DNA from: Corbicula japonica
Taxonomy: Eukaryota; Mollusca; Bivalvia; Venerida; Cyrenidae
Direction of reading: 5' to 3'
NCBI GenBank assembly: GCA_038501625.1
Contig: JAZAYU010000013.1
Span: 10,726,001-10,790,000 of the forward strand
Length of the DNA: 64,000 bases
Shown here: piece after piece, positions 47,035 through 59,058 of the stretch
How the letters are laid out: each line of letters starts with the position of its first letter
How positions within the stretch are numbered: the first letter of the stretch is position 1
Made by a program: the position numbers and the translations under genes
Notes under the pieces: generated by a model
Databases searched by the model: none
Told to the model about the DNA's origin: nothing
Seen by the model: the letters and a program-made list of their open reading frames with translations, nothing else

Positions 47035-47290
47035 GTGTCAAGCAATTTGTTTGTTTGGGGTTTAACGCCCGTTTTTAAAGTACATAAATCATTCACAGGC
47101 GGGCAGTTCACCTTACCATCGTTCCTGGGTAGTACCAGTAGTCCAGTACTAAACACCATCCCCCGTAGGCAACAGCCTACTTTCTTACTTAGAAGTTTTT
47201 ATCGACCCCAGCAGGGGTCATACTCACAGCGGTGAGAGGCCGCAGTTTACAAGCGCAACGCTATAACCATTCGACCGTGGGGGTGGTCGT
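47035..47290 (-). mobile_element. tRNA-derived SINE, arm 1
   Basis: Contains TTTGTTTGGGGTTTAACGCC, CGGGCAGTTCACCTTACCAT and GTTCCTGGGTAGTACCAGTA, blocks I recall from a common bivalve SINE. On the minus strand a tRNA-like head is seen (TGGTTATAGCGTTGCGC; B-box-like GAGTATGACCCC). Mirrored in arm 2. Confidence 0.65.
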
Positions 47291-48356
47291 TTTGGCAAGC
47301 AGTAAGTAAGCAATAGATAGGCTCTATCATAGAACTGAACAGAAGTTGTCTACAGACAAAACATACAGTGGTCTCTGTCTATATCGACCCTCTCGTGAAT
47401 ATTTGCCACCTGATTCAACATCACTTTAAAAAGTTCAAAATCATATACGTGCTCAGGACCACGTTGTCCGTCGAGGATGTTGGTAATCACTAGCTTACGT
47501 AAAGATTTAAGAAATGAAGATTTAAAGTGTCAACATCTCAATTGATTAATAAACAAATACTCGACGTTTTAACTTTCTTTAATCTAGCCACAGTTTCACA
47601 CTTGAACAAGATTTTATATACAGACTCTGAAGCTGAATTAGTATTAAAAATATCAAAATATCGTTATCAATGTGAACGGAAGTTGAGTTAAATGATTGGT
47701 TTGATATATTCACATGCGATGTTTGTTCTTTCAAAAATAGTACACAAGACAAATAGAAATATTGCCTGTAAAGTGTGTAGTTTTGTTTTGAATCTTGAAC
47801 ATTCAGTATTATATTTAGTACATGGCTTATATTTTTAAATTCATATTACAAATTCTTAGGGAAGACACAGATCAATCTACAACATGCATTTACAAAATAA
47901 CCATTTCTTATGTAAAATCGAAACTAATTGCTATTGGCTTACAAAACAAAAAAAACCCCTTGATATTGGAAACACAGAATTCTGTTACAGAAATTGCAGA
48001 AATAGATGAATTTGTATTTACCCCGATAAAAGGACACACTTTTCAACGACTTTTCATTATACATGTAAATAATATATTTCATGGTCCCGCATATAGAATG
48101 CTTCCTTTCATTAAAATCGAACCGTTACTGTTTCACCATTGTCAAAACTGTGACAGTTATGTTTATCATCAACATGCAGAATCTGGGGTGTCAAAATGTA
48201 AGTATTAACATGAGTAACTTTTAAAACCAGGACAGGATTTGCGTATCTTTGTAAAAGCCCAGCTTCTTAGAGCCTAAGATCACAACGTTATGATTAACTT
48301 CTGTTACTAGACATGTTAATCTATTGTCAAAGCCATTTCGTCATAAACATACTTGA
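47291..48356. other. Region between SINE and transposase, arm 1
   Basis: Holds the frameshifted counterpart of the 51334 small frame (complement 47330-47540) and a 128-codon plus-strand frame at 47822-48208 whose mirror is open at 50665-50988. Both could be coding or simply preserved by the duplication. Confidence 0.35.
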
Positions 48357-49559
48357 CTATACGTATTCCTCCAAGATTTCATGAAGCTCGTTGAAAAGTA
48401 GCAACGCATCATATGGATGGACTGGAACACGAATATCAGGTTTTACAATGTTTACAATGTCTTGAAATTCTGCACTGCAAACTTCTTTTTCTTTACCATA
48501 CAAATCCAGACACACACGAACGTCTTCATGATTTACAGATGTCTTGAAGTTATACCCATTTGTCAGCTCGGGTACGTAATACATCACATCAGGTTTTCCC
48601 GAGGGCAATTCAGCGTACCGTTTTTGCCGTCGAATAGTATGCGAATTCCAGTGCTGTGCAATTCTGTCCAAATCTGTTTGCAAAGCATTCATGAAACAGA
48701 ATTTCAGACATTCTTTTGTTAGTGGATTTTCAAAATTATATATTCCTGAATCCCTAATATCCTTGAAAAAATGTATCCACCAATGAATTCCAAGCTTCCG
48801 AAGGATCCCCCACCATGATTCTATCCTCTGATTTGATGTGCTTTTTCCATATATAAAACTTTTCAATCCGGCCATTCTGTCAGCTGAGGCATATCTGAAA
48901 AACGGCTGTAAAAAGCTTAGCCTACTGTTCTCTGTACCATTATCTGCTCTTAAAATTCTTGGAGCAATATTAAAGTGTTTTAAACAGTCTAGGTAGTATT
49001 TCGCGATAATAGCAGGATCGTTATTACTAGACGCTACTTCAAGCCACATGATTCTGCGACTATATCCGTCGATGCAGCCATGGATACAGAAACCGAACGG
49101 TTTCAACTTATCATAACCGTCCACGTGCCATACGTAGTTAGGCCCTTTCAGTGCACATACCCTTCGCTGTAATCTATGCGCCTTTCTTTCTTCAGTCGCA
49201 CGAGGATTCAAGTGCTTCATAATTTGCATCACTTCGGTTCTTTTCACAGATAGCCCATGATCCCTTAACAGTCTTTTCCACATGGTTCTATAGCCGATAC
49301 ACTTGCCACTTAGACTCATCTCTTTCCTTACTAGACGTATTACGTCGTGAACAGGTGTGTATTGGCGAAGACGTCTCTTTAACTTCGGTGTTCGTAAGAT
49401 ACGCTTTAAATGACGAATACTTAGTCTTATATTGTGGTGGCATAGCAGAAAAAGAACAATTTCTGCATACTTCAGCCTTTCCATGAAATAAATTTTGATC
49501 CGTTCATTTCTTGCCAAAAAACTTCCGGAATGTGGAATATCTGACGGCACTACACACAA
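48357..49559 (-). CDS. Integrase-like DDE transposase, arm 1 (400 residues, N-terminus altered)
   Basis: Predicted cut-and-paste transposase with an rve-type RNase H fold: D147 in WHVDGYDKLKP, D206 in RADNGTEN and E247 in NQRIESWWG give D-58-D-40-E. The N-terminal 130 residues are basic with likely helix-turn-helix segments (RYHxxLKRIL-like, GYRTMWKRLL). The family is the uncharacterised animal 'integrase core domain' group (recalled). Compared with arm 2, a ~46-bp deletion between short GTGT repeats removed the hydrophobic start (MLNIVLIGLILHS), so MCVVPSD is a secondary start; the rest is open. It reads toward, and converges on, the kinase gene. May still be translatable. Confidence 0.78.
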   Translation of the reverse strand: MCVVPSDIPHSGSFLARNERIKIYFMERLKYAEIVLFLLCHHNIRLSIRHLKRILRTPKLKRRLRQYTPVHDVIRLVRKEMSLSGKCIGYRTMWKRLLRDHGLSVKRTEVMQIMKHLNPRATEERKAHRLQRRVCALKGPNYVWHVDGYDKLKPFGFCIHGCIDGYSRRIMWLEVASSNNDPAIIAKYYLDCLKHFNIAPRILRADNGTENSRLSFLQPFFRYASADRMAGLKSFIYGKSTSNQRIESWWGILRKLGIHWWIHFFKDIRDSGIYNFENPLTKECLKFCFMNALQTDLDRIAQHWNSHTIRRQKRYAELPSGKPDVMYYVPELTNGYNFKTSVNHEDVRVCLDLYGKEKEVCSAEFQDIVNIVKPDIRVPVHPYDALLLFNELHEILEEYV

Positions 49560-49590
49560 TATTCAACATGCTTACAGATTGAGAATTGCA

Positions 49591-49724
49591 AATACTTTAT
49601 TGCTTTATTGTTATTACTTATTTGTTATTACTTATTTGTTATTACTAAATTGTTATTACTTATTTGTTAATGAGTTAATGTGTTGTTCGGCCATTTCGAA
49701 CATCGATCAGAAAGACGGAGGGTG
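49591..49724. other. Spacer at the centre of the palindrome
   Basis: Unpaired ~134 bp. Its left half is a TTGTTATTACTTATTTGTTATT array like the element's subterminal repeat in left-end orientation; the GGAAGCCCTGGAGGG tip itself is missing. Best read as the truncated left end of the monomer where two copies were fused. Confidence 0.7.
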
Positions 49725-49747
49725 TTTGCAATTCTCAATCTGTAAGC

Positions 49748-50652
49748 ATGTTGAATATTGTGTTAATCGGTTTAATTCTTCACTCATGTACATTGGTAGA
49801 GAGTGTAGTTCCGTCAGATATTCCACATTCCGAAAGTTTTTTGGCAAGAAATGAACTGATCAAAATTTATTTCATGGAAGGGCTGAAGTATGCAGAAATT
49901 GTTCTTTTTCTGCTATGCCACCACAATATAAGACTAAGTACTCGTCATTTAAAGCGAATCTTACGAACACTGAAGTTAAGAGACGTCTTCGCCAATACTC
50001 ACCTGTTCACGACGTAATACGTCTAGTAAGGCAAGAGATGAGTCTAAGTGGTAAGTGTATCGGCTATAGAACCATGTGGAAAAGACTGTTAAGGGATCAT
50101 GGGCTATCTGTGAAAAGAACCGAAGTGATGCAAATTATGAAGCACTTGAATCCTCGTGCGACTGAAGAAAGAAAGGCGCATAGATTACAGCGAAGGGTAT
50201 ATGCACTGAAAGGGCCTAACTACGTATGGCACGTGGACGGTTATGATAAGTTGAAACCGTTCGGTTTCTGTATCCATGGGTGCATCGACGGATATAGTCG
50301 CAGAATCATGTGGCTTGAAGTAGCGTCTAGTAATAACGATCCTGCTATTATCGCGAAATACTACCTAGACTGTTTAAAACACTTTAATATTGCTCCAAGA
50401 ATTTTAAGAGCAGATAATGGTACAGAGAACAGTAGGCTAAGCTTTTTACAGCCGTTTTTCAGATATGCCTCAGCTGACAGAATGGCCGGATTGAAAAGTT
50501 TTATATATGGAAAAAGCACATCAAATCAGAGGATAGAATCATGGTGGGGGATCCTTCGGAAGCTTGGAATTCATTGGTGGATACATTTTTTCAAGGATAT
50601 TAGGGATTCAGGAATATACAATTTTGAAAATCCACTAACAAAAGAATTTTAA
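49748..50652 (+). pseudogene. Integrase-like DDE transposase, arm 2, frameshifted and truncated
   Basis: Starts with a hydrophobic leader MLNIVLIGLILHS missing in arm 1, then VVPSDIPHSESFLARNELI. One A is lost near 49977 (GTTAAGAGACG against GTTAAAGAGACG in arm 1), which breaks the frame; the second frame (open 49915-50652) carries all three catalytic residues (VDGYDKL, ADNGTEN, QRIESWWG). The last ~125 residues are gone: after LTKE the sequence jumps to the arm's downstream part, a ~500-bp deletion relative to 48219-48715. Confidence 0.85.
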
Positions 50653-51333
50653 AAGTTACTCATGTTAATACTTACATTTTGACACCCCAGATTCTGCATG
50701 TTGATGATAAACATAACTGTCACAGTTTTGACGATGGTGAAACAGTAACGGTTCGGTTTTAATGAAAGGAAGCATTCTATATGCGGGACCATGAAATATA
50801 TTATTTACATGTATATTGAAAAGTCGTTGAAAAGTGTGTCCTTTTATCGGGGTAAATACAAATTCATCTATTTCTGCAATTTCTGTAACAGAATTCTGTG
50901 TTTCCAATATCAAGGTTTTTTTTTGTTTTGTAAGCCAATAGCAATAAGTTTCGATTTTACATAAGAAATGGTTATTTTGTAAATGCATGTTGTAGATTGA
51001 TCTGTGTCTTCCCTAAGAATTTGTAATATGAATTTAAAAATATAAGCCATGTACTAAATATAATACTGAATGTTCAAGATTCAAAACAAAACTACACACT
51101 TTACAGGCAATATTTCTATTTGTCTTGTGTACTATTTTTGTAAGAACAAACGTCGTGTGAATATATCAAACCATTCATTTAATTCAACTTCCGTTCACAT
51201 TGATAACGATATTTTGATATTTTAAATACTAATTCAGCTTCAGAGCCTGTATATAAAATCTTGTTCAAGTGTGAAACTGTGGCTAGATTAAAGAAAGTTA
51301 AAACGTCGAGTATTTGTTTATTAATCAATTGAG

Positions 51334-51519
51334 ATGTTGACACTTAAATCTTCATTTCTTAAATCTTTACGTAATCTAGTGATAACCAACATCCTCGACG
51401 GACAACGTCGTCCTGAGCACGTACATGATTTAGAACTTTTTAAAATGATGTTGAATCAGGTGGCCAATATTCACGAGAGGGTCGATATAGACAGAGACCA
51501 CTGTATGTTTTGTCTGTAG
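51334..51519 (+). CDS. Small conserved frame between transposase and kinase gene, unknown
   Basis: 61 codons, MLTLKSSFLKSLRNLVITN..., ending DRDHCMFCL. The arm 1 mirror has one extra T near its start (a frameshift) but otherwise stays open with mostly conservative changes. No family recognised. It could be a third gene of the element, an exon, or chance. Confidence 0.3.
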   Translation: MLTLKSSFLKSLRNLVITNILDGQRRPEHVHDLELFKMMLNQVANIHERVDIDRDHCMFCL

Positions 51520-51574
51520 ACAACTTCTGTTCAGTTCTATGATAGAGCCTATCCACTGCTTACTTACTGCTTGC

Positions 51575-51835
51575 CAAAACGACCACCCCCACGGTCGAAT
51601 GTTTATAGCGCTGCGCTTGTAAACTGCGGCCTCTCACCGCCTTGGGTATGACCCCTGCTGGGGTCGAAAAAAACTTCTAAGTAAGAAAGTAGGCTGTTGC
51701 CTACGGGGGATGGTTTTTAGTACTGGACTACTGGTACTAACCAGGAACGATGGTAAGGTGAACTGCCCGCCTGTGAATGATTTATGTACTTTAAAAACGG
51801 GCGTTAAACCCCAAACAAACAAATTGCTTGACACA
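51575..51835 (+). mobile_element. tRNA-derived SINE, arm 2
   Basis: Mirror of 47035-47290; A-box-like TGTTTATAGCGCTGCGC and B-box-like TGGGTATGACCCCTGC read on the plus strand. Confidence 0.65.
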
Positions 51836-52285
51836 ACGAATTTTATTGGCATGACGACATCGCATATCTCGTAGGAGATGTGGTCTTTTAAGGCAGGTGG
51901 TCTTTGTTTACAGGCAAATTTGTTCTTTATGTAAGTCATTGGAATATATAAAATATGGCCTTTATTCAGAGGTGGTCTTTATATACAGGTGGTCGCTAAC
52001 ACAGGTTTGACTGTAGCTACAAATGCATCAGGTTGGCTGAGACTGTCACTTTTCATTCAGACACTATAATCACTGCACCATGTCACCGGTTTTATTGGAA
52101 AATACAATGAAAACCTGTAGAAATTTATGCAAAGACCATACATGTGAAGCATAAATCATAATTGAATTGGTTTTTAAACTTTAATACTTAACAGTCATCA
52201 AAACTACAAAACAACATGTTAACTATAGAAACATTCTGAAAATAACTACTTTAAGTTTTAATGCATAGCAGTTTTCAAAATATAC

Positions 52286-53195
52286 TAGATGGGTGTTCAG
52301 TTGAACACTTGTGTCGCCCTCTGGTGCTGTCGGAATAAAAATGCAAGTACAAAAAGGGGCATAACTCCATCAAATGTGACCTTGACCTTAAGAATATAGT
52401 ATCGTCACAAGCGTATTGTCATAGGGAATATAATTTGAAAGTTTGATGAAGAAATATTAATAAATGGCAAAGTTATAGCCAACGTTATGTTTTCATATAA
52501 AGGGGAATAACTCCATCAAGTGTGACCTTGGCCTAAAGAATGTGTTATAATCAGGAACGTGTTGTGAAAAGGAATATAATTTGAAAGTTTGATGAAGAAA
52601 TATTAAGAAATGGCAAAGTTATAGCCAATGTTAAGTTTTCGTAAAAAGGGAAATAACTCCATAAAATGTGACCTTGACCTAAAGAATATGGTATCATCAC
52701 GAGCGTGTTGTCATAAGGAATATAATTGGAAAGCTTGATGTAAAAATATTAAGAAATGACAAAGTTATAGCCAACGTTAAGTTTTCGTGTAAAAATCCAA
52801 GAACAAAAAGGGGCATAACTCCATCAAATGTGACCTTGACCTTGAGAATTTGGCACCATCTCGAGCGTGTTGTCATAAGCAATATAATTTGAAAGTTTGA
52901 TAAAAAATATTATGACAAAATTATAGCCAACGTTAAGTTTACGTGTAAAAATCCAAGTACAAAAAGGGGCATAACTCCATCAAATGTGACCTTGACCTTG
53001 AGAATTTGGCATCATCTCGAGCGTGTTGTCATAAGCAATATAATTTGCAAGTTTGATAAAGAAATATTAAGAAATGGCAAAGTTATAGCCAACGTTAAGT
53101 TTTCGTGACAGACCGACGGACCGACGGACGGACGGACGGACAAAGCGGTCCCTATGTATCGCCATTTCTTCAAAAGGGCGACACAAAAATAAACA
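52286..53195 (+). mobile_element. Arm-2-specific minisatellite element
   Basis: Bounded by TGTGTCGCCCT near 52311 and its complement AGGGCGACACA near 53185, with about six ~130-bp units (GGGGCATAACTCCATCAAAT, GTGACCTTGACCTTGAGAAT) and a (GGAC)n tail run at 53115-53142. Arm 1 has AAAATATAAAATAACC uninterrupted at this site, so it arrived after the arms formed. Confidence 0.82.
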
Positions 53196-54939
53196 AACAA
53201 ACAAACAAACATCCTTATTAAAGAAATATTCTGGAACTTAATTTTTTTACACTGTAACTAAATACCAAAGTCTTTAAAAGGGTACAAACAAAACATGTTA
53301 ACTATAGAGGCATCCTAAGCTTAAGTTACTATATTGTGATATTTAAAATATCCAATATTACTGTGACAGCAATGTTCTTACGCATTAACTCACACAACAC
53401 AAACACAATATCACTGTTATTAAACAAAATTGTTTTTATAACTAATTCAGATTTAATGAGTGTAATTTATGTTCTTATAAACTAACAGAGTAGAGTTGTG
53501 ATTAAATCATATGAAGATGGTCAACAAAATTTTATTCCTTCAATGCCCTGGTAATCTCAAGTGCACTTGGGCGAACGTTTACATCATAGTCAAGTCCTTT
53601 TATAATCATGCTTATCAAGGCTGATGGAATCAGTAAGTTGGATAACTGGTCAACACCATGTGGCCGTGTTTTAGCTGTCATAAACATTCGGAGACGTTCT
53701 ACCGAATCCTCACAATCCTCTCCTGAATAGCCCATACTAGTGTATTCCTGATTCCAGATCACAGCCTCGGAAAACAACTCTCCTAATGTGCAAGAGAGGC
53801 TCCACACATCAGATTCCTTATTTGCTTTCTTGTGATGTAAAAGTATCTCTGGAGCTTGATACATTGGTTTGACACCTTTTCTGTCACCCATTGTCGTAAT
53901 CATGGTGTTCAAAGACTGCAGTTTGGATAACCCCATATCACATAACTTTACAATTTTCAGATCTGGTGAGAGTAAGACATTTTCTGGCTTAATGTCAAGG
54001 TGTATAATCACAGGCAATCTGTTGTGAAGGTAAGCCACTGCTTGAGAAATCTTTTGAGCTATCGACACTTTCAATGGAGTTGTAAGTGTTCCCCTGCTTA
54101 ACTTGTTTCCGAACAGAACTTCATCCAAGTTGTAACCAGTCACACATTCTGATATTAGAAACAAGTGATCACAATCAAGAGCATATCCCATGAGAAGAAC
54201 AATGTTTGGATGTCTAATTTCACTGTGAACACTTACTTCCTGCAAGACAGTTTCTTTCATCAACCTCATGCGTTTTACTTTTACTTTCTTAATAGCCACA
54301 TTTGTTTCAAGCCATTCACCTTGAAACACTTCTCCAAAACCACCTTCAGCAATTTTCGATACAATGTTAAGTTCCGTAACTTCAACTTTTTGAATATTTG
54401 GTTCACGTAATATGGTTTTCTTTCCGGATGAGCTGGTGGTGCATGTCTGTTGGTCAGCAGAGAATGCCTGTGGCCGAGTACTGAAGCCATGTTCCTGAGA
54501 ATTGAATGCCTGTGGTTGAATTGTGAATGTCTTTACCTGAGTGGTAGAGTCCTGTGACCAAGTTTTGAATGTTAGTGGCTGTGTGGTAGAGTCCTGTGAC
54601 TGTGGGGTTAAGTCTTGTGGCTGAGTTGTGAAAGTCTCTGGTTCAGTGCTGAATGTCTGTGATTTAGTGGTGGAGTCGTGTGACTGAGTGGTGAGGTCAT
54701 GTGGCTGAATGCTGAAGTCGTGTGTCGGAGTGGCGAATGCCTGTGGCTGACTGGATATGTCTTGTAAGTGAGTGTTGAATGTCTGTGTTTGGGTCATGAA
54801 TGCTTGTGGTTGATTGGTGAATGCCTGTGGCTGAGTAATGAAAGCCTGTGGTCAAATGTTGGAGTTATGTGGCTGAGTGGCAAAACTCTGTGGTTGAGTA
54901 GTTGCAGTGACATATTGCTGAGTGGTGAAAGCCTGTGGC

Positions 54940-55025
54940 TGAGTAGTGGTGTCTTGTGGCTGAGTAGTGGTGTCATGTGGCTGAGTAGTGGTGTCATGTG
55001 GCTGAGTAGTGGTGTCATGTGGCTG
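54940..55025 (-). repeat. 21-bp coding minisatellite, arm 2
   Basis: Three PHDTTTQ units plus PQDTTTQ; see arm 1. Long antisense frames here are repeat artefacts. Confidence 0.9.
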
Positions 55026-56574
55026 ATAGGTAAATGTGTATGGGAGACAGCTGAATGTATGTGACTCGGGCAATGTGATGGATGGCTCTTGTGACAATGT
55101 ATTCTGAATATTCACTTTCTCTGTTTGACCTGGCAACAAATGTTGTGTTACACTACATTGCACACCATATGTGTATGTTTGTCCATTCCAACAAATGCCT
55201 GCACAGTAGTCTCCTGGGGATGAAACTTTCAAAACGGACGCATTCAGTCCTTCAAAAAGCAGATGCCCATCCTTGAACCACTGATACAGTACATTTTTGT
55301 TATGTAAAGTTGTTATCAAACCCAATACCAAGTCACCATCACTCAAACCATGTATTTCATCAGGACCATGCATGACTATTTCAGGATTCTGAGATGAAGT
55401 TTGGCTATATATCTGATAACCATCCTCTGATTCAGTCAAATACACTCTGTTGTCCTTTTCAATGAATGCTACCAGAAATCCATCATTGACACAGCTGTAT
55501 CCCTCATACTCGATGTCTTGTGTTGATGAACTATAACATTGTCTCATTGAGTTCAATAAAAGTGAACTCTCAGTGTTGTCGTACCTAGATATTGTTGTCT
55601 TTTTGTATTTCAATTCAATGTTGCCTGGGAGTTTATTGTTAACCAATAGAACCTTTTCATGTGCCGTTAAAACAGGACTGCCTGTTGGTCCCTTTTTTCT
55701 TTTAGTTTTTATGTATAAGTGATACTGAGAGGAAAACAGACCATGTGATTTCAAGTATTGCTGAAAAGAGCAGTCATTGCCTTCTAAGTCTTTAAATTTT
55801 TCCAGGTTTTCACCAGAAAAACTTCCAAGTGAAACATCCATATCCTCCAAAAAACTGGTTTTTCCCTGAGGAAAAAAATATTGAGCGCCTCTTTCAATGA
55901 TGCTCTCCACAGATAGGTCTTCATTAACATTGTATTCCATCATTCTGGTACCGCCCCCTTTTTTCACAGTGACAACTTTGTACTTGTCATTACTGTAGTG
56001 CTGCCAACCGATATACAGTTTGTACATGATGTGTTTTCCTCTACCGGTGTAACCGCTACTACTACCAGCTTCACTGCTGACAGCTTTCTTCTGAAATGAC
56101 AGAAATGCACAATGTATATTAGCAAGTGTTTGAAAATACCTAAAACATCAGAACAGTCTTGCTCTTAATTTTGGCATGGTTATACTTATACATGTTTTTT
56201 ATGCTTATTACAGAATTTATGGACTGTATTAAAAAGTCACTTTTAGTTATACACATGTTTTGAAGTGATACATTTTCTTAACAATGGGGGTTTTTGTATT
56301 AAGCATAACTTATAAAGTACTTAAATGTTTTATCATTTAGTATACATTGCTATCTAAGATCAATATATGTACAATAACGGTAGGTATTATGTCTTTGGAC
56401 TTTCCAGTGATAACCATAATAGTCATTTAGATATTGGAGCATTTCATACTACACATCTTTTTGAATTGGACTATCAGTTGATGCTGGAATGACTTCGACT
56501 TCTTCAGTTATGAAACCAAAAACAACTCAAAAGCTGTACACAATGTTTATTATCAACGTAAAAGGAATTTAGCT

Positions 56575-56720
56575 CATGTTGTACTTCAACAAGTACATGT
56601 ATATTAATTTTGTTATTTGTTAATACTTATTTGTTATTTTTTAATACTTATTTGTTACTTGTTACTTCTTATTTGTTAATACTTTTTAGTTATTTGTTCG
56701 TTATAAATTGTTGGTATTAC
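56575..56720. repeat. Internal (TTATTTGTTATTAC)n tract, arm 2
   Basis: Mirror of 42715-42840, with TTTGTTAATACTTATTTGTT-type units. Confidence 0.65.
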
Positions 56721-57460
56721 TTCCTAATACGTTTTGTCACCTCCTATTTACTATAAATATGTAAATGAACTGATAGTTTCAAAGAAGCTAGGCAAATGAC
56801 AGTCTCCTTCCAAAATTTCCAAGTCCAAACCAATGTATTTAATTCACATTAATTATTACTTTCTATAGAAAATTAGTTTTCAGACACTTTATATTTCAAC
56901 TGTTTCAGTACAGTTACATAGATTGATGCAGATGATGTTCTGATGAAGTCATGTCATTGAATTATCATTTATATCTAATACCACCAGCATTATAGAAGAT
57001 ATGAAATTATAAAAACTTGTACATGTTTTAAGCAGAAAGTTTCAAAACAAATAATGTAGCACACATGATACAGTAAGATGTCATGCAAACTCATGGTCCA
57101 AGTCTGTACTAGGTTGTGCAATAGGCATTAATCAATTTTAAACACAACACATTTAATATATTTACTTCTATATACATGTATCAAACTTATTGTTAACCAC
57201 ACCCTTTTGTAACTTTGTAACTCTTGAAGTACCGACCATTAGGAGACGACATGCACACATGCTGATAGCTATTATTTGAAAGGCCATTACGTTTGTTTCA
57301 TTGATTATGTACTGTACCTTAACCGGCATGGACACTTTCCTTTTGTCACTTTTCTTTCTACCCATTTGTATCTGGTGGACAAGTTTTCTGATTCTTTCTT
57401 TTTTAGTTTGTTCTTCAGACTGAAAAACATACAACAACAACAAGATTTCACTCACTGGTT

Positions 57461-57657
57461 CAGGGCTCTCACTAGACATGAAAATCAGGGAGAAGTTTTG
57501 TCATAATTTTACTGAATTATGGAGAAGTTTGCAGTCAACAGCATTATTTCCCTATATAGTCTATACAAAATGACTTCTCCCTGAGCTCAAAGAAAGGAGA
57601 AGTCTGGTCACTTTTGGGAGACCACTTCTCCTAAGTCTCCCTCTAGTGAGAGCCCTG
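57461..57657. mobile_element. MITE with CAGGGCTCTCACTAGA ends, arm 2
   Basis: Mirror of 41789-41983 with CTGGTT (complement of AACCAG) on both sides. Confidence 0.78.
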
Positions 57658-58566
57658 CTGGTTGACACAGTCTATATATTTTATATTTACACAGTTATTC
57701 ACAACAATAAAAAAACAAACTTTTATTTGCTTAAACAATGGAACAGTGTGATTCAATACATATTATTCCATCAAAGAAATTTAATACAACAGATATTCAA
57801 ATAAACATATTCTTGTATTAATAATGCAAAGTTGTCTCGTTATTTTCTGTGCACCATCTTGGGGTTATTATAACTTTTAATACCACTATTGTAATATCTA
57901 GATATAGACTAAAGACATTATAGGACTAGGTGGCCAGACTTAATAATTGGTATGCGAGGTAATTCATGACATTAAAAGTACATTATTGATCAAATTATTT
58001 ACACATACTTTTTCACATTTTTGTTTGCTTAGATGCAATTAAGTAGATGGCCATATTTGTTGTCTTTAAGTATTTCAGTTTGATTTCAGTGTTGTTCTTT
58101 TGTAATAAGTGTCCAACTGTGGTTAACATATTGTACAAGTTCTCTGACTAAGTACTGACAATTTATAAATATATGTTGTATTTTAATGTATTCATATATA
58201 TAGTGTTTTAAGCATATATCTTTTATCTTTTCATGATTTAGATCTTATAAATGATAGCTGTAAATGTTCATTCGATTTCAACACTAAATTATGCCACTAC
58301 ACCAGGAGGTTGTCACAATGGCTCAACAGCAACAGTGACCTATTTTGGAAATTTTGAAACAGATTGGTGCTTTTAATTAGGACTTTTAAATATCCGAATC
58401 CTATAAATTTTATCATAAAACGCAGGTCGAAATCACTCGGGCCGAACAAATCAAACGGGCCCTGACCCGCATGCGACGAAAAGTGTACTGCAGTTATTGT
58501 TCAAAGTATCCGGTAACTGGTAAAGTTTGACGAATTCCGATTAATAATAAACTGTTTATAATGGCG

Positions 58567-59058
58567 TATGATTTAAACAGCCAAAATAGCTGGGGATCTT
58601 CATTTTCTCTGCTTACCATAATAAGAACACCTTGTCATAGCTCGGACGTAGTTTTTGGCTTAATACAATGTTTGTAAACATCGTGAAAATCACGTCATGA
58701 ATGGGACAGGTATAAATGCCGGATCCCCCTGATCCTAAGCATGGTATATTATGGATCTTTTTTTCAAAGGCATTTTGATGTGCATAACATGACTGTACGG
58801 TATATATTAGCTGTTGCGGGTTTAATTAAGTGTATCGACACATTGACACGTGTCAAATTGCAGTCAATAATGTGCGGCAGCTAGTTAATGACCATTAGCG
58901 GAATGATTGAAAAAACTAACACGAGACCAGTGTCAAAACAGCCTTTTTAGTAGTGTGTGGTGTGCCCTTAGTCATGTCGTACTAAGGTGCGTTAAGTCCG
59001 TATTGTATTATCGAATAATGATGCAATTTGGTTTGCGAATTTACAATAATGTGCAATA
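58567..59058. other. Segment present only in arm 2
   Basis: Arm 1 joins GGCGTATG to TGCAATAGAC directly. ATG occurs at both borders, so this is either a microhomology deletion in arm 1 or an insertion with a 3-bp duplication in arm 2. No gene seen. Confidence 0.7.

Larger units (their letters stand above)
40458..49590 (+). repeat. Arm 1 of the palindrome
   Basis: Matches the complement of 49725-59496 throughout, with scattered base changes and the indels listed for the element. Same order from the tip: subterminal array, kinase exon 1, hAT-like MITE, exon 2, exon 3, SINE, transposase. Confidence 0.9.

Noticed and set aside
52320..53110. CRISPR-like or coding repeat array
   Set aside because: Degenerate ~130-bp minisatellite units typical of mollusc repeats, no distinct spacers and no shared frame.
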